Source of the DNA: Bacillota bacterium
Lineage (GTDB): Bacteria > Bacillota > Limnochordia > Limnochordales > ZCTH02-B6
Assembly: GCA_017656145.1 (NCBI GenBank)
Contig: JACDOI010000009.1
Location: 1 to 64,000 of the forward strand
Length of the DNA: 64,000 nt
Reading direction: 5' to 3'
Notes under the pieces: generated by a model
The model's database searches: none
What the model saw: the letters and a program-made list of their open reading frames with translations, nothing else
What the model was told of the DNA's origin: nothing
Made by a program: the position numbers and the translations under genes
In this document: piece after piece, positions 18,462 to 28,357 of the stretch
Layout of the letters: the number at the start of each line of letters is the position of its first letter
Numbering within the stretch: the first letter of the stretch is position 1

Positions 18462-20213
18462 GTGCGAACGCTTCGGATCGTTTGGCAATGGGTCAGGCCG
18501 TACCGCGGGCGGCTGGCTTTGTCTTTGATTTTGGTCGCCCTGCAGGCGGTCATCGCGGTGGCCCTTCCCTTGTTGCTGGGCAAGGGATTGGTCGACTACG
18601 TCCTGCTGCAGATGCGGGATCCCGCCATCCTGGCGCTGGCCGCATGCTTGGCGGTGGGGCTTGTGGCCGTCAAAGGGCTCGTCTCCTACGGCCAGGTATA
18701 CTGGATGAACTTCATCGGCCAGCGCCTGGTGACCGAGCTGAGAAGCGCGCTGTACGATCATCTTCTCAAGTTGCCCCTGGACTTTTATTCCCGCCGACGC
18801 AGCGGCGAGCTGGTTTCCCGGATGACCAACGACGTGGCCGCGGTGCAGCAGGCGGTCTCGCTCAGCATCGGCGAGGTGTTCCAATATAGCCTCGTGCTGG
18901 TGGGCACCCTCGCGGCCATTTTCTGGATCCACTGGAAGCTGGCCCTCATTTCCCTGGCGGTGTTGCCCCTTGCAGGCTTGGCCATCAGCCGGTACGGCCA
19001 CCGCATTCGCTCGTTCAGCGCTCGCATGCATGACCGCATCGGCGACATGGCCGCGGTTCTCTCCGAAACCATCGGAGCCATCCGGGTCGTCAAGGCATTC
19101 ACCCTCGAGGGGCTGACCCGCCGCCGGTTTCAGGAGGCCAACGAGCGCAGCTTCACCATGAGCATGAAGTCGGTGCAGGCCCAGGCCACGCTGCGGCCGG
19201 TGGTGGAGCTCATCCTGGTCAGCGGCATGGTCATCGTGTTGTGGATCGGCGGGCGGGAGGTCATCGCCGGGCGACTCACGGTCGGCGAGCTCATGTCGTT
19301 CCTCGCGTACTTGAGCATGCTGAGCCAGCCGGTGGGAGCCCTGACCCACAATTACTCGTTGCTCCAGCAGGCGGCGGCCGCCGGCGAGCGCATCGGCCGG
19401 CTTTTGGCGATGACGCCGGAGCCCCAATACGCGGCCAAGCTCGCGCGGCTTCCGCGCGTGGCGGGCCGGGTGGAGTTTGACCGGGTGTCGTTCGGATACG
19501 ACCCGCAAAAGCCGGTGCTGGAAGACATCAGCCTCGTCATCGAACCGGGCGAAACCGTAGCCCTGGTCGGACCGAGCGGTGCGGGGAAGAGCACTTTGGT
19601 GAATCTGATCGCCCGGTTTTACGATCCGTCGCAGGGGACTGTGCGGGTGGACGGCCACGACTTGCGCACCGTCGATCCCCAGTCGCTGCGGCGCCAGATC
19701 GGACTCGTGCCCCAGGATCCGGTGTTGTTTGGCATTAGCATCGCGGAAAACATCGCCGTCAGCGCGCCCGGGGCCGGCATGGACCAGATCCGGCAGGCGG
19801 CCGAGTTGGCCAACGCGCACGAGTTCATCACCCGGTTGCCGCAAGGATACGATACGGTGGCCGGCGAGCGGGGCACCAACCTTTCCGGCGGGCAGCGACA
19901 GCGCATCGCCATCGCCCGGGCCATCATGGGCGATCCCCGCATCCTGATCCTGGACGAGGCCACCTCCGCCCTGGACAGCGAGTCAGAAGCGGCCATTTAC
20001 GCCGCATTGAGCCGCATCCGCCAGGGCCGCACCGTCATCCTCATCGCCCACCGGGCGTCCACCATCCGGCTTGCCGACCGCGTCATCGTGCTGGACCGGG
20101 GCCGCATTGTCCAGCAAGGCACCCACCAGGAGTTGATCCAGCGCCCGGGCTTGTACCGGCGACTCTATGCAGAGCTTCTGGGTGGAGATTTGGCGATGGG
20201 GGCGGGAGCGTAA
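18462..20213 (+). CDS. ABC transporter, fused permease/ATPase (MsbA/BmrA-type exporter)
   Basis: GTG start after GGAGG; ABC membrane domain; GPSGAGKSTLVNLIARFYDP Walker A, LSGGQRQRIAIARAI signature, ILDEATSALDSESE. Confidence 0.95.
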   Translation: MRTLRIVWQWVRPYRGRLALSLILVALQAVIAVALPLLLGKGLVDYVLLQMRDPAILALAACLAVGLVAVKGLVSYGQVYWMNFIGQRLVTELRSALYDHLLKLPLDFYSRRRSGELVSRMTNDVAAVQQAVSLSIGEVFQYSLVLVGTLAAIFWIHWKLALISLAVLPLAGLAISRYGHRIRSFSARMHDRIGDMAAVLSETIGAIRVVKAFTLEGLTRRRFQEANERSFTMSMKSVQAQATLRPVVELILVSGMVIVLWIGGREVIAGRLTVGELMSFLAYLSMLSQPVGALTHNYSLLQQAAAAGERIGRLLAMTPEPQYAAKLARLPRVAGRVEFDRVSFGYDPQKPVLEDISLVIEPGETVALVGPSGAGKSTLVNLIARFYDPSQGTVRVDGHDLRTVDPQSLRRQIGLVPQDPVLFGISIAENIAVSAPGAGMDQIRQAAELANAHEFITRLPQGYDTVAGERGTNLSGGQRQRIAIARAIMGDPRILILDEATSALDSESEAAIYAALSRIRQGRTVILIAHRASTIRLADRVIVLDRGRIVQQGTHQELIQRPGLYRRLYAELLGGDLAMGAGA

Positions 20214-20474
20214 TCTCTTCGGCAAAGCCGCCTCTTTTTCGCCGGTCACATGTCGCTGTCCTTTCTGCAGAACGGGCGGCCAGCATCATAACCCCGTCGC
20301 AGCCCTGTCCCCCGCGGCCCGATTCGCGGCCAGCTGGCTTGGAACTCCCGCAGGCGTCGCGGGAGAGGAAAACCGGGCTGAAGAAGAAGGAAGAGGCTCA
20401 CAAAAGGATAAAATTACCGATAGCGCTTCCAAGGGTCAAAGGACGCCCGTGGAGGACTTTTGGGGAGATGGGGG

Positions 20475-21161
20475 ATGGGATTGCCGAACCCCGACTGCGC
20501 CCGGGCAGTATCCATTTCGTCCCGCGCCGAGCTCGTCTACAAGTCGTTGCGCGACGACATACTTCGCAACCGGCTGCGGCCTGGCGAGCGATTGTCGGAA
20601 GAGCGCATCGGCCGGCAGCTCCAGGTCAGCCGCACGCCGGTGCGGGAGGCCCTCAAACGGCTGCACGCGGAGGGACTGGTGGAGATTACGCCGCACCGGG
20701 GAGCGGTGGTGCGGGATCCGAGCGGTGAAGATCTGGCGGAACTGTGCGCCGTCCGGGAGGTTTTAGAAGGGCTGAGCGGCCGGCTCGCGGCCAAGGCCAT
20801 CTCCAGCGTGGAGTTGTATACCCTTGAGCAGCTGATCGAGGAAATGGACCGGACCATCGCGGGAGGCAACCTGGATGAACTGATAGAGTTGAATTTCGAG
20901 TTCCACCACACCATTTGGGTGGCCAGCCGAAACCGGTATCTGGTCCAGCAACTGCGGCAGTTGAGGCAGTTTATCTTCCGGCTCCAGGACTCCTCCCTGA
21001 AATATTCCGCCAGAACCAAGGAAGCTCAGGAAGAGCACCGGGCGCTGTTTCAGGCCATTCAGGCGGGCGACCCGGACGAAGCCGAGCGCCTGGCCCGGGA
21101 ACACTTCCGGAAAAGCGAAATGGTTCGCATAATTCTGTGGCATAGAGCCCGCTACAGCTAG
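20475..21161 (+). CDS. GntR family regulator, FCD subfamily (copy 1)
   Basis: LRDDILRNRLRPGERLSEERIGRQLQVSRTPVREALKRLHAEGLVEITPHRGAVV; FCD-type C-terminus. Confidence 0.92.
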   Translation: MGLPNPDCARAVSISSRAELVYKSLRDDILRNRLRPGERLSEERIGRQLQVSRTPVREALKRLHAEGLVEITPHRGAVVRDPSGEDLAELCAVREVLEGLSGRLAAKAISSVELYTLEQLIEEMDRTIAGGNLDELIELNFEFHHTIWVASRNRYLVQQLRQLRQFIFRLQDSSLKYSARTKEAQEEHRALFQAIQAGDPDEAERLAREHFRKSEMVRIILWHRARYS

Positions 21162-21233
21162 CCTTTTCCGGGTTCTCGGCCCGGAAGCGGGCAAGGTGAA
21201 GCCGGGAAACGTTGCCGAAGGAGGTTCGGGGGC

Positions 21234-21692
21234 GTGGCGTGGCCGGCGTACTCTTGCCTCGAGATTGTCCCCGAAGAGCCTGTCGTTGTGGTTCGCATCA
21301 ACCGGCCCGAGGCGGCCAACGCGCTCAACCGGGCCGCCGCCGCTGCGCTCAAGGACGCCGTGGAGCGGGTAAATCGCTCTGAGTCGTTACGGGCCATGGT
21401 GCTGACCGGCAAGGGCGACCGGGCCTTTTGCGCGGGCGCGGATTTGAAGGAGCGGCGGGAATGGCGCGGCCGGGAATACGAAGCCCGGCGGCCGCTTGTG
21501 GAGCTTTGGCGGGTTATGGACGCCTTGAGCAAGCCGCTGGTCATGGCGGTGAACGGCCACGCGGTGGGCGGCGGGTTCGAGATGCTGTTTTTGGCCGACG
21601 CGGTCATTGCCAGCGAGCAGGCCCACATGTGGCTGCCGGAAGTAGGGTGGGGAGGCGGAGCGGCAGGCGCGGCTGGCCAAATTCGTCAATAA
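21234..21692 (+). pseudogene. truncated enoyl-CoA hydratase/isomerase (N-terminal portion only)
   Basis: VVVRINRPEAANALNRAAAAALKDAVERV..., GDRAFCAGADLKER, KPLVMAVNGHAVGGGFEMLFLADAVIASEQAHMWLPEVGWGG then loss of the expected crotonase C-terminus. Confidence 0.8.
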
Positions 21693-21745
21693 GGACAAAG
21701 AGCCGGGACGGCCCCCGGACAGCCAGTGAGGCCGTTCCCGGCGAG

Positions 21746-21770
21746 GGCGCCCGGCTTGGCACCGGGCGCC
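21746..21770. other. 9-bp perfect hairpin GGCGCCCGG-cttggca-CCGGGCGCC
   Basis: Arms 21746-21754 and 21762-21770; no T-tract. Confidence 0.6.
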
Positions 21771-21844
21771 AGCTGCTATACGGCGGTGCGCGCCGCCGGC
21801 CGGAGTGGGTGCCGGGGGGCCCCGCCGCCGCCCCCGGGGCCCGC

Positions 21845-21870
21845 GGGGGGGGGGGGGGGGGGGGGGGGGG
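21845..21870. repeat. 26-nt poly-G homopolymer
   Basis: Uninterrupted G run read directly from the sequence (ccgc + G26 + c). Confidence 0.95.
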
Positions 21871-21922
21871 CGGCCCGGCGCCCGGCGGGGAGGCCGGGGC
21901 GGGTCATCGAAGGAGGGAACGT

Positions 21923-22597
21923 GTGCGGATGGGTCACGACGGCCGGTCCCGCGGGATCATGGTGTACGAACTGGTCCGCGATTGGATTAGCGCCGGAATG
22001 ATACGGCCTGGAGAGCGGCTGTCGGAGGAGGACCTGGCCCGGCGGGCGGGCGTCAGCCGGACGCCGGTCCGGGAGGCGCTGAAACGGTTGGAGGCCGAGG
22101 GATTCGTGCAGATCATCCCGTATCGGGGCGTCATCGTGGCCGAGCCGTCCGAGGACGAGCTGGCGGAACTTGGCGTCGTCCGGGAGTGCTTGGAAGAGCT
22201 TGCGGCCCGCCTGGCCGCCCAGTCCATTACCCATGCGGAAATTTTTGCGCTGGAGGCCATGGAGGAAGAATTCGAGGCAGCGGTGGCGGCGGGGGACGTG
22301 GCCCGCATGACGGAGACAAACCAGAAGCTGCATGAAGCCGTCTGGCGGGCCGGTCGCAACCGCGTCCTGGTGCAGCTTCTGCGTCGGCTCCGGGACCGGA
22401 ACATCCGCCACCAGGCTACCATCTTCTCGCTGCGCTCCCGCCGGGAGGCGTCGTGCGAGGAGCATCGGGCTTTGATTCAGGCGCTGAAGGACGGGGATCC
22501 GGACCGGGCCGCGGCGCTGGCGCGGATTCACTTCCAGCGGGCTGAAGCGGCCCGCTTGCGGCTGCGGCGCGGGCTCGTCGCGGATTCAGCGGGCTGA
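21923..22597 (+). CDS. GntR family regulator, FCD subfamily (copy 2)
   Basis: AAGGAGG upstream of GTG; RDWISAGMIRPGERLSEEDLARRAGVSRTPVREALKRLEAEGFVQIIPYRGVIV. Confidence 0.9.
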   Translation: MRMGHDGRSRGIMVYELVRDWISAGMIRPGERLSEEDLARRAGVSRTPVREALKRLEAEGFVQIIPYRGVIVAEPSEDELAELGVVRECLEELAARLAAQSITHAEIFALEAMEEEFEAAVAAGDVARMTETNQKLHEAVWRAGRNRVLVQLLRRLRDRNIRHQATIFSLRSRREASCEEHRALIQALKDGDPDRAAALARIHFQRAEAARLRLRRGLVADSAG

Positions 22598-22609
22598 CCC
22601 CAGCCCGCC

Positions 22610-23764
22610 TCAAAGCGCGCTCCAACCGGTGATCTCCCGGCCGAGGATCAACGTGTGGATGTCATAGGTGCCTTCGTACGTATCCACCGTTTCGAGGTTG
22701 GCCGCGTGCCGGATGGCCTGATGTCCCAAGGTGATGCCGTACGCGCCGAGAATGGTGCGGGCCTGCCGGGCGATCTGGAGCGCCTGTCGCACGTTGTTGC
22801 GCTTGGCCATGGATACTTGCGTGTAATGGAGCTGTCCTTCATCCTTGAGCCGCCCGAGGCGGTAGGCGACAAGCTGCGCTTTGGTCAGCTCCGTCAACAT
22901 GTCCGCGAGCCGTTCCTGGATGATCTGGCGGGCGGCGATGGGCCGGCCGAACGACTCCCGGCCGAGCGCATACTGCAAGGCTTCCTCGTAACACGCCCGG
23001 GCCGCGCCGACAGCGCCCCAGGCGATGCCGTACCGGGCTTGGGTGAGGCATTCCAGCGGGGCCCGGAGTCCCCGGGCGCCGGGCAGCAGCGCCTCGTCCC
23101 CGACCCGCACGCCGTCGAGAAACAGCTGCGCGGTGTCCGAAAGCCGCATGGACGCTTTGTCCTTAATGGCCGCGGCGCTGAATCCGGGTGCGGACGTTTC
23201 CACGAGAAATCCCCGGATCTCGCCGTCGTCGTCCTTGGCCCAAATGACGGCCACATCCGCGAGAGTGCCGTTGGTAATCCACATTTTGGTGCCTGACAAC
23301 ACCCACCCGCCGTCCTGCCGGCGGGCGCGCGTTTGCATCGCGGCCGGGTCTGAGCCCGCGGTCGTCTCGGTGAGGCCGAAGCAGCCCACCGCCTCGCCCC
23401 GGGCAAGGCGCGGCAACCAGTACCGCCGCTGCTCCTCGCTGCCGAACCGGTAGATGGGATACATGACCAGGGCGCCTTGCACCGACGCGAAGCTGCGCAC
23501 CCCCGAGTCGCCGGCCTCAAGCTCCTGCATGATGAGGCCGTACGCGACGTTGCTCACGCCCGCACCGCCGTACTCCTCAGGCAAGTTGGCGCCGAGCAAG
23601 CCCATTTCGCCGAACCGGCGGGGCCATTCGGCCGGAAACTCCCCCCGCTCCCACAGCTTGCCGGCCCGGGGCGCGATGGTCTCATCCACAAACCGCCGGA
23701 CCGTATCCCGCACCTCCCGTTCTTCAGGCGCCAACAAATCGTCGATTCGGAAAAAATCGGTCAC
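22610..23764 (-). CDS. gcdH: acyl-CoA dehydrogenase, glutaryl-CoA dehydrogenase-like
   Basis: TETTAGSDPAAMQTRARR; ETVDTYEGTYDIHTLILGREITGWSAL (GCDH-type C-terminus with catalytic Glu). Confidence 0.87.
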   Translation of the reverse strand: MTDFFRIDDLLAPEEREVRDTVRRFVDETIAPRAGKLWERGEFPAEWPRRFGEMGLLGANLPEEYGGAGVSNVAYGLIMQELEAGDSGVRSFASVQGALVMYPIYRFGSEEQRRYWLPRLARGEAVGCFGLTETTAGSDPAAMQTRARRQDGGWVLSGTKMWITNGTLADVAVIWAKDDDGEIRGFLVETSAPGFSAAAIKDKASMRLSDTAQLFLDGVRVGDEALLPGARGLRAPLECLTQARYGIAWGAVGAARACYEEALQYALGRESFGRPIAARQIIQERLADMLTELTKAQLVAYRLGRLKDEGQLHYTQVSMAKRNNVRQALQIARQARTILGAYGITLGHQAIRHAANLETVDTYEGTYDIHTLILGREITGWSAL

Positions 23765-23881
23765 GTCCCCGCCTCCTTCCGGAGTGGCCCAAACCTGGCT
23801 CCGGGCCTCCGTACCGGATATACGCCGCTATACGCCGCTCAACTTCCGGGCTCCTGCGCCAAGGCGGCCGGACTGTTCTCC

Positions 23882-24640
23882 TCAGTCCGCCCGCCGGTAG
23901 CGCAAGAACAGCTCGTGCTCGTGGCAGTACGCGCTGACCAGAGCAAGCCGGGGCATCGGCGCGAGTACCCCCGGCCCTTCGACCATCGTCAAATCGCGGC
24001 TTCCGCCCGCAATGCGGGGTGTGAGCGTCCAGAAAATTTCGTCCAGCAATCCCGCGGCCAAGCAATCCTGGTTGAACCGGGGCCCCCCTTCGGATAAGAG
24101 GCGCCGCACGCCGTACGTTTCATAAAGCAGGCGAAACGCCGAGGGAATGTCCACCCGGGGGCCGGAAACGACGTGGACGTCAGCCGCTTTCCGCAAGGCG
24201 GCCAGCTTGTCGAGAGGAACGGTGCTCGCGGCAATGACCAGCGGGCGGCGCGGGGCGCCCTGGAAATAGGGCGAATCCAGCGGCAAGTCGCCGGAGGCGG
24301 TGATGACCACCGCCAGGGGCTGGCGGGCGAGTCCCCGGGCGATGCGCCGGTGCTCGAGCTCGGGAGGGACGCCGGGGTAGTGGGGATCCGCCCGTACCGT
24401 CTCAGCCCCCCGGATGACCGCGTCGAACGCCTGGCGCAAGCGGCCCATGAGCGCCCGGTCCAGACGGCTGCCGATGGGTTCCCGGATGCGGTTTTCGTCC
24501 AAGGTGGTCTTGCCGTCCACGGTGCTGACCATGTTTAAGGCCGTGTACGGGCGCCCGTCGCGGCCTTCGGGCAGCTCCAGGTCGTCGTAGATGGACAGCG
24601 GTTCCACGCGGCCGCCGACCGCGGGAAAGAGGCGTTGCAT
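23882..24640 (-). CDS. RibD C-terminal-domain / DHFR-fold reductase
   Basis: PYTALNMVSTVDGKTTLD, DAVIRGAETVRADPHYPG, LLSEGGPRFNQDCLAAGLLDEIFWTLTPRIAGG. Confidence 0.9.
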   Translation of the reverse strand: MQRLFPAVGGRVEPLSIYDDLELPEGRDGRPYTALNMVSTVDGKTTLDENRIREPIGSRLDRALMGRLRQAFDAVIRGAETVRADPHYPGVPPELEHRRIARGLARQPLAVVITASGDLPLDSPYFQGAPRRPLVIAASTVPLDKLAALRKAADVHVVSGPRVDIPSAFRLLYETYGVRRLLSEGGPRFNQDCLAAGLLDEIFWTLTPRIAGGSRDLTMVEGPGVLAPMPRLALVSAYCHEHELFLRYRRAD

Positions 24641-25464
24641 CAGTCCATCACCTCGATCTGTTCGGGAACCTGCACACTGATTTGGGGCTGGCGTTGAAAT
24701 CGTTCCACAAGCCCCTTGACCCGAACCCGCCGGCCGGCGTACCGGAGCTCCGGGGGTTCCGGAAACAGCGGCCGGAACGGGCGGCGGATGATGACGACGA
24801 AGTCTCGCCGCGGGTCAGGCCCGAAGTTGAGGAACGCAATGCCGCTTTCCGGGTCGAAATGGGCCCGGTGCACGACGCCTTCGACGGTAGCCGGAAGCCC
24901 GATGTACGATCCGGCCCGGTCTGCGGCCACAATCCGGGCGGCCGCTTGCCCCCACAACCCTCGACCCTCGACGACGGCCGCCCGCTGCCCCTCCAGGATG
25001 GATTGCGCCCGGCGGTCGTTGGGCGGCGCGACGAACGCCACGGCCATCCCTTCCCGGACGAGCCGCTCGTTGACGAAGACGTCGCCCGCGTATACGTATG
25101 CCAGGAGGCGGCCGTATTGGTCGCGGGCCTCCGCGTCCAGCTCAAGGCGCACCCTGGCGCCGTCTATCATTTGCCGGTTGGCCTCCCGGGCGGCCCAGCC
25201 GGGTCCTTCCCGGCGGTCCCGCTCCAGTTCCGGCGCGTCGATGCCGATGTAGCGTACGGTTTCCTCCCGGCCGCCGGTGCGCACCACCGCGGTATCGCCG
25301 TCGATTACCCGGACCACCGCTGCCTCAAAGGTCCGGCCCGGACGCTCCGGCGGGGCACCCGGCGGGCCGGGCCACAGCAGGCGGATGGCCAGGGCAGCCG
25401 CCCCAACGAGGACCAACAGGCCAAGAGGCAGTCGCCGTGCCGGCCGCTGACCGGGTCTGTCCAT
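24640..25464 (-). CDS. membrane-anchored thermonuclease (SNase-like) protein
   Basis: VVRVIDGDTAVVRTGG...VRYIGIDAPEL, DQYGRLLAYVYAGDVFVNERLVREGMA; N-terminal TM; extra C-terminal domain after the SNase core. Confidence 0.88.
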   Translation of the reverse strand: MDRPGQRPARRLPLGLLVLVGAAALAIRLLWPGPPGAPPERPGRTFEAAVVRVIDGDTAVVRTGGREETVRYIGIDAPELERDRREGPGWAAREANRQMIDGARVRLELDAEARDQYGRLLAYVYAGDVFVNERLVREGMAVAFVAPPNDRRAQSILEGQRAAVVEGRGLWGQAAARIVAADRAGSYIGLPATVEGVVHRAHFDPESGIAFLNFGPDPRRDFVVIIRRPFRPLFPEPPELRYAGRRVRVKGLVERFQRQPQISVQVPEQIEVMD

Positions 25465-25517
25465 GGCGAACCAGTTCGGCGGGACTAGGGAAAAATTCCT
25501 GCCGGCGCAGGGCCGGT

Positions 25518-26822
25518 TTAGCTTTTCGCTGCTCGGACCAGGCTGCGCTCAAGGATGTCGAGACCTTGAGCCAACTGGTCGTCGGTGATGACAAGGGGCA
25601 TCGGGAAGCGCAGCACGTTGCCGTGAACGCCGGCTGCAAGGACGATTGCGCCGGCTTCCAACGCCGCTTCCGCGATCCGGCGGGTTCGGGCGCCGTCAGG
25701 CTCGAGGCTTTCCTGGTCCCGGACGATCTCCATCGCCACCATGGCCCCCCGGCCCCGGACGTCGCCAACGAACGGAAACTTTGCCTGCCACTTCTTCATG
25801 CGCGCCATCATGGTGCGGCCGATGGCATCGGCCCGGGCCAGCAGATTTTCTTCGGCGATAATGTCCAGCACCGCGAGGGCCGCGGCGCATGCGAGCGGGT
25901 TTCCGGGGAACGTGCCGCCCAGGCCTCCGGGCGGCGGGGCATCCATCAAGTCAGCCTTGCCGACGACGGCGCTGAGCGGAAGCCCCCCGCCCAGTGACTT
26001 GCCGACGGTCAACAGGTCGGCCTCGATGCCCGCGTGCTCTAGAGCGAACATGCGTCCGGTGCGGCCCATGCCCGTCTGGACCTCGTCGACGATCAGGAGG
26101 ATCCCGTGCCGGTCGCACATTTCCCGCAGCCCCGGGAGGAAGTCGTCGGGAGGGACGATGTAGCCGCCCTCGCCCTGGATGGGTTCCACCACCACGGCGG
26201 CCGTGTCCTCCGGCGAGACGCCGGTGCGGAACAGGCGCTCCAGGCTTTCAAAGACATCCCGGGTGGTGATGCCCCGGTACGGATACGGGTAGGGGACCCG
26301 GTACACCTCGGGCATGAACGGCCCGAACCGGGCCTTGTAGGGATGGACGCGGCTGGTGAGGGAGAGGGCCATGTACGTTCGCCCGTGGAACGCACCCTCA
26401 AATGCGATGATGGCTGCTCGGCCGGTGGCGTACCGCGCGATCTTGACGGCGTTTTCGACCGCTTCGGCGCCGGTGTTGAACAACAACGCTTTTTTGGGCG
26501 AGGAGCCCGGTGCGAGCCGGCAAAGCCGCCGGCACACGCTGATGTACGGCTCATAGGGAACCACGGCGTAATCGGTGTGGAGGTAACGGCCGGCTTGCTC
26601 CCGGACAGCCGCCACCACTTTGGGATGACAATGGCCCACATTGAGCGAACCGACGCCGCCGCTGAAGTCGATGTACCGCTTTCCGTCCACATCCCACAGC
26701 ACCGCGCCCTCGGCCCGGGCCGCGGGGCTTGCCGCGTGGGGGGTTGTGGCCCGGGCTACCCAGCGGGCGTGCTCCGACATGATGGCAGCTGAACGAGGGC
26801 GGTCGTTGAACGTGCGATCCAT
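25518..26822 (-). CDS. gabT: class III aminotransferase, 4-aminobutyrate aminotransferase-like
   Basis: DFSGGVGSLNVGHCHPKVV, FNTGAEAVENAVKIARYATGR, FEGAFHGRTYMALSLTS, LIVDEVQTGMGRTGRMFALEHAGIEADLLTVGKSLGGGLPLSAVVG. Confidence 0.9.
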   Translation of the reverse strand: MDRTFNDRPRSAAIMSEHARWVARATTPHAASPAARAEGAVLWDVDGKRYIDFSGGVGSLNVGHCHPKVVAAVREQAGRYLHTDYAVVPYEPYISVCRRLCRLAPGSSPKKALLFNTGAEAVENAVKIARYATGRAAIIAFEGAFHGRTYMALSLTSRVHPYKARFGPFMPEVYRVPYPYPYRGITTRDVFESLERLFRTGVSPEDTAAVVVEPIQGEGGYIVPPDDFLPGLREMCDRHGILLIVDEVQTGMGRTGRMFALEHAGIEADLLTVGKSLGGGLPLSAVVGKADLMDAPPPGGLGGTFPGNPLACAAALAVLDIIAEENLLARADAIGRTMMARMKKWQAKFPFVGDVRGRGAMVAMEIVRDQESLEPDGARTRRIAEAALEAGAIVLAAGVHGNVLRFPMPLVITDDQLAQGLDILERSLVRAAKS

Positions 26823-27039
26823 CGCTCGGTTGCCTCCCTGTATCCACCTTCGCTGGCAAGGCCGGGACCGGCCGGACAGCTCTTCCACCAATATTCGCGA
26901 TCGCCCGGAACTGTCCTGCTGTCGCTCACTGGAAGGCCTGGACGGACCGGTCAGGAGAGGGATCGGCAGGATCCGGCTGCGACAGCCAGCATCCGGGAGC
27001 ATGGACGGGCTGCTCGGAACTGACCAAGGCTCAGCCCGT

Positions 27040-27069
27040 TTGGCCGATCCTTGCGAGTCTTGATATAGT
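27040..27069 (+). promoter_or_regulatory. candidate promoter TTGGCC-18-TATAGT for proVWX
   Basis: Read at 27040-27045 and 27064-27069. Confidence 0.45.
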
Positions 27070-27133
27070 AAACAGACGGTCGGGCTTGGGGAAACTGGTC
27101 TCACTGACCCTTCGGTTGTGGTGACGGACTATC

Positions 27134-28357
27134 ATGAGCAAAATCGTTGTGGAAGGACTAACCAAAATATTCGGCCACAATCCCCGGCGGGGACTGGCTC
27201 GCCTCCGGGAGGGGGCCGGCAAGGAGCAGCTCCGGCGAGAGCTAGGCCTGGTCGTCGGCGTGTGGGACGTATCGTTTTCTGTCGAACCCGGCGAGTTTTT
27301 CGTCATCATGGGCCTGTCAGGCAGCGGCAAGTCCACGTTGCTGCGTTGCCTCAACCGGTTGCACGAGCCGACCGCGGGCAGCATTCGCATCGACGGCCAA
27401 GAGATCACGGCGCTGGACCGGCGGTCCATGGTCGAGCTGCGGCGCCGCCGGTTCGGCATGGTGTTCCAGCGGTTCGCACTGTTGCCGCACCGCACCGTGC
27501 TGAGCAACGTGGAGTTTGGCCTGGAGGTTCAAGGGGTCCCGGCCGCCCGGCGCCGGGAGGCAGCCCGGGAGGCTTTGCGCCTGGTGGGGCTTGGGGGCTG
27601 GGAGGATAGCTTTCCCCACCAGCTCAGCGGGGGAATGCAGCAACGGGTAGGGCTTGCCCGCGCGCTGGCGGTGGACCCGGACATCCTGCTCATGGACGAG
27701 GCGTTCTCCGCCCTGGATCCGCTTATCCGCCGGGAGATGCAAGATGAGCTTTTGGAACTGCAGGCGCGGATGAACAAGACTATCGTGTTCATCACCCACG
27801 ACCTGGACGAAGCGCTCAAACTCGGAGACCGCATCGCGGTTATGCGGGACGGCCGCCTTGTGCAGATCGGGACGCCGGAGCAATTGGTGGCGGAGCCCGC
27901 GGACGACTACGTGGCTGCGTTCACCCAAGGTGTCGATCGGGCCAAGGTATTGTCCGCAGGAGCCATCATGCAACCGGTGAAGGCCGTCATCACCGATCGG
28001 GACGGCCCGAGCACGGCGCTCCACCGCATGCGGCAAAACGGCATCTCCAGCATCTTCGTCTTGGACCGGCAGCGCCGGGTTCAAGGATATCTCACCGTCG
28101 ACGACGTGGTGGACGCGGCCACCCATCGACGGCCGCTTGGGGACTACTTGCGCCGGGACTTCCAGGCGGTAACGCCGGACACCCGGCTTGACCGGGTGAT
28201 CCCCCTTGGAGCGGCCGCATCGGTTCCTATTCCCGTCGTGGATGACGGCGGGCGGCTGCGGGGCGTCATTGTCAAGGGAGCTCTCTTAGGGGCCTTGGCT
28301 GCGAGCGGGGGCGATTCGGAACGAGGGGAGGATCCCGAGCGGGGGGTAGCATCGTGA
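27134..28357 (+). CDS. proV: glycine betaine/proline ABC transporter ATPase with CBS region
   Basis: FVIMGLSGSGKSTLLRCLNRLHEPTAGSI; LSGGMQQRVGLARAL; C-terminal CBS-like repeats (QNGISSIFVLDRQRRVQGYLTVDDVVDA). Confidence 0.93.
   Translation: MSKIVVEGLTKIFGHNPRRGLARLREGAGKEQLRRELGLVVGVWDVSFSVEPGEFFVIMGLSGSGKSTLLRCLNRLHEPTAGSIRIDGQEITALDRRSMVELRRRRFGMVFQRFALLPHRTVLSNVEFGLEVQGVPAARRREAAREALRLVGLGGWEDSFPHQLSGGMQQRVGLARALAVDPDILLMDEAFSALDPLIRREMQDELLELQARMNKTIVFITHDLDEALKLGDRIAVMRDGRLVQIGTPEQLVAEPADDYVAAFTQGVDRAKVLSAGAIMQPVKAVITDRDGPSTALHRMRQNGISSIFVLDRQRRVQGYLTVDDVVDAATHRRPLGDYLRRDFQAVTPDTRLDRVIPLGAAASVPIPVVDDGGRLRGVIVKGALLGALAASGGDSERGEDPERGVAS

Noticed and set aside
21805-22001. Gly-rich ORFs running through the poly-G tract
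   Set aside because: Created by the homopolymer; no coding evidence.
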